Both the position numbers and the translations under genes were made by a program. Below are positions 6,187 through 7,127 of a DNA stretch of 7,127 nt, piece after piece. The notes below the pieces were generated by a model that was not told where the DNA came from, ran no database searches, and saw nothing but the letters and a program-made list of their open reading frames with translations. Each line of letters opens with the position of its first letter. Positions within the stretch are counted from its first letter, which is position 1. This DNA comes from Pseudomonadota bacterium (GTDB taxonomy: Bacteria; Myxococcota_A; Polyangia; Polyangiales; Polyangiaceae), in NCBI GenBank assembly GCA_023418705.1, contig JAEZYZ010000350.1, positions 1 through 7,127 of the forward strand, in the 5' to 3' direction.

Positions 6187-7127
6187 CGGTTGGCTCGCAG
6201 GAGGCTGCGAATCTGCCGGAGCCTCAATACTAGTCCAGCTCTGTAACCCATTTGTATGTGAGCAACGCTGTTCGCGTTGTCACCCAAGTGCAAGATCTGC
6301 TCCCAACTGGACTCCTCCTCTCCAGTGAGCAGTCCCAGCACTCCATAGACAGCTCCGGCTGCCCTCACAATGGTGTAGATTTGGGGGTCGCCCCAGTATC
6401 CGGCTACGTAGTTACCGAATTCCGCAGCGTTCATGATGCGGCCTTCGACGTCGAAAGTGTCTGGGGTGTCCGCCTCGCCCGCGCGCTCGTCGTTTTCGTT
6501 GCAGTAATAGTCGGGTGTTGCGCAACCCTTGTGGCGATTCCACATGACGGCGAACCGCTCTAGCCGTGTGCTGCTATCGATCTGAACGCGATAGTCCGCT
6601 AAACTCGCTCGTACCTCCTCGCGGGTGTACTTCTTTTCGCCCGTTGGATCGAGGTAGTTGATCCCGTCGTTGCCGCAGTACATGTACACATTCGCATCCC
6701 CGCCCGCAAACCCGATCGGGTCCTTCGCGGTCCACCTCCCAGTCTTTGGTTCGTAATCCCGCGCCCCAAACCGCACGAGCTGCGTGTCCGGATCGTAGAG
6801 CCCACCCGCAAACCCGAAGGGCTGAAACCCCGGATTGGTATCGACCAACACCCTGCCGAATTCATCGTAGTCGAGCCGCTGGGCGATGGTGCCCGTCTGG
6901 GCGTTGACGACGAGCCGAACCGACCCCAAGTGGTCCTTCACCAGCCGGTGGGGGACGCCGGCGCGGTACATCAGGTCGGGGGCGCCGCCGGGGCCGGGGG
7001 CGGTGTAGACGAAGTGGGTGAGGACGCCGTCGGCGGTGAGCTCGGAGGCGGGGCGGAGCTGATCCTGGTAGAGCCAGGCGCGCGAGAACTGGCCGCCGAC
7101 GCGCTTGGCGATGCGGCGGCCGAAGCC
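6183..7127 (-). CDS. Rhs-family polymorphic toxin, C-terminal part (cut by right edge)
   Basis: The frame is open from the right edge, giving 314 residues. Numbering within the window, residues 1-163 are the Rhs-associated core: FGRRIAKRV, RAWLYQDQLRPASEL, YRAGVPHRLVKDHLGSVRLV, LDYDEFGRVLVDTNPGFQPF, GFAGGLYDPDTQLVRFGARD, GRWTAKDPIGFAGGDANVY and YLDPTG. The DPIG and DPTG words match sites seen in Rhs proteins that cut off their tips. Such proteins form a shell around a toxin delivered to neighbouring cells, often by a type VI system or other contact-dependent route. The remaining 151 residues (6638-6183) are the variable tip. It is mostly helical, with GCATPDYYCNEND, then FDVEGRIMNAAEFGNYVAGY and later LGDNANSVAHIQMGYRAG. 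FGNY, the AAG stretch and the GD...I..GY end recall the Ntox44 (bacterial toxin 44) group, predicted nucleases. This is a memory-based match. The upstream YD-repeats and N-terminus lie outside the window. Confidence 0.9.
   Translation of the reverse strand, partial: GFGRRIAKRVGGQFSRAWLYQDQLRPASELTADGVLTHFVYTAPGPGGAPDLMYRAGVPHRLVKDHLGSVRLVVNAQTGTIAQRLDYDEFGRVLVDTNPGFQPFGFAGGLYDPDTQLVRFGARDYEPKTGRWTAKDPIGFAGGDANVYMYCGNDGINYLDPTGEKKYTREEVRASLADYRVQIDSSTRLERFAVMWNRHKGCATPDYYCNENDERAGEADTPDTFDVEGRIMNAAEFGNYVAGYWGDPQIYTIVRAAGAVYGVLGLLTGEEESSWEQILHLGDNANSVAHIQMGYRAGLVLRLRQIRSLLRANR

Noticed and set aside
1..7127. CRISPR array, tRNA, rRNA or prophage genes
   Set aside because: No regularly spaced repeats, tRNA-like cloverleaf, rRNA sequence or phage structural genes were seen.

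Overview
The window is GC-rich chromosomal DNA whose gene content best fits a predatory or soil delta-type proteobacterium (Myxococcota, possibly Polyangiales). It carries a HEAT-repeat lipoprotein, a protein joining a ribbon-helix-helix-like segment to an FHA domain through a long proline-rich linker, and an Rhs-type polymorphic toxin. The lineage is inferred from gene style and composition. There is no rRNA or marker gene to prove it.

Layout. (1) 1-952, minus strand: the N-terminal 317 codons of an FtsK-type DNA translocase, running off the left edge; the four-helix membrane domain is clear. (2) 953-1226: divergent intergenic region with candidate promoters for the rightward genes. (3) 1227-4724, plus strand: three genes in one direction, probably an operon. 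They are a HEAT-like lipoprotein, the RHH/FHA protein and a Rossmann-fold protein of the ketopantoate reductase superfamily that starts 3 bases after the FHA stop codon. (4) 4725-5140: no intact gene; a GC-rich imperfect inverted repeat followed by a short coding-like stretch of unknown origin. (5) 5141-5595, plus strand: a badly decayed IS4-family transposase. Its N-terminal end is fused to its C-terminal end by an internal deletion, with one frameshift and two in-frame stops. (6) 5538-6186, minus strand: a membrane protein gene directly downstream of the Rhs gene (ATGA overlap), in the position of an immunity gene. It appears frameshifted, and the IS remnant has replaced its 3' end. (7) 6183-7127, minus strand: the C-terminal 314 codons of an Rhs protein, with the conserved core and then a lower-GC toxin tip that resembles the Ntox44 group.

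The right-hand third therefore reads as a contact-dependent toxin/immunity module. Its variable tip and partner gene differ in composition from the Rhs core, and its distal end has been damaged by an insertion sequence. The left two thirds look like stable core genome. The FHA protein suggests phosphothreonine-dependent signalling, but no kinase is visible. The most useful points not obvious from simple ORF calling are the edge-truncated FtsK, the IS4 remnant, the probable frameshift in the immunity gene, and a perfect 10-bp hairpin just inside that gene.
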